Positions 6,435 to 6,438 of a stretch of DNA of 6,438 nt are shown here, piece by piece. The number at the start of each line of letters is the position of its first letter. Within the stretch, counting starts at the first letter, position 1. A program made the translations under genes and the position numbers. Below the pieces are notes generated by a model. That model made no database searches. It was not told where the DNA came from and was given only the letters and a program-made list of their open reading frames with translations. This DNA comes from Actinomycetota bacterium (GTDB lineage Bacteria; Actinomycetota; Actinomycetes; Nanopelagicales; Nanopelagicaceae): the NCBI GenBank assembly GCA_947465365.1, contig CANIAV010000050.1, forward strand, positions 1 to 6,438, written 5' to 3'.

Positions 6435-6438
6435 AAAT
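6431..6438 (+). CDS. Start of next gene, probably mnmA (tRNA 2-thiouridylase); only 8 bases present
   Basis: ATGAAAAT starts inside the cysteine desulfurase stop (ATGA overlap at 6431-6434) and runs off the edge, giving Met-Lys and a partial codon beginning AT. Upstream GGACGGGCGG may act as a ribosome site. In many Actinobacteria, including M. tuberculosis (iscS-trmU), the gene here is mnmA/trmU, whose proteins often begin M-(K/R)-(V/I) ahead of the PP-loop SGGVDS. The identity is inferred from context only. Confidence 0.4.

Noticed and set aside
1..6438. CRISPR array, insertion sequence, phage or defence system, tRNA or rRNA
   Set aside because: No repeated spacer structure, transposase-like frame, terminal inverted repeats, or structural RNA signature was seen on either strand; nearly all of the window is occupied by housekeeping or envelope genes.

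Overview
The window looks like chromosomal DNA from a streamlined, moderate-GC (roughly mid-40s % by eye, not counted) member of the Actinobacteria. An acI/Nanopelagicales-type freshwater lineage is a plausible guess. The reasons are an actinobacterial-style FabD N-terminus (MLAFIAPGQGAQTPG), a corynebacterial MgtA-like mannosyltransferase, and the order etfB-etfA-cysteine desulfurase-(probable mnmA). That order resembles the Mycobacterium tuberculosis fixA-fixB...iscS-trmU neighbourhood. Genes are packed tightly, with ATGA overlaps or direct stop/start abutment. Three genes that begin a unit or follow a gap show a TANNNT -10 box 6-7 nt before ATG, the leaderless-mRNA arrangement common in this phylum.

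Layout. Bases 1-221 (minus) hold the N-terminal part of fabD, running off the left edge, with its own promoter in a 59-bp gap. Bases 281-3411 (minus) form a gap-free three-gene operon, transcribed right to left: an MgtA-like GT4 mannosyltransferase, a second GT4 glycosyltransferase and a cytoplasmic SGNH/GDSL hydrolase. Bases 3412-3541 are a divergent intergenic region with a 22-bp tandem repeat and an 8-bp palindrome. Bases 3542-5274 (plus) hold etfB and etfA, overlapping by 4 bp. Bases 5301-6434 (plus) hold an IscS-type cysteine desulfurase preceded by a near-perfect leaderless promoter, and its stop overlaps the ATG of a gene that runs off the right edge (probably mnmA).

How the parts work together. 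The minus-strand operon probably builds or modifies a mannosylated envelope glycolipid. fabD loads malonyl groups for fatty acid synthesis and is adjacent but probably separately started. EtfBA carries electrons from acyl-CoA or other flavin dehydrogenases. The cysteine desulfurase supplies persulfide sulfur, most likely for tRNA 2-thiouridylation by the next gene and possibly for Fe-S clusters.

I see no mobile element, CRISPR array, tRNA or rRNA, and no stretch over 300 bases without a gene. Nothing here amounts to a clearly new biological system. The most interesting unexplained elements are the 22-bp tandem repeat in the divergent promoter region and the compact GT-GT-SGNH operon of unknown exact product.
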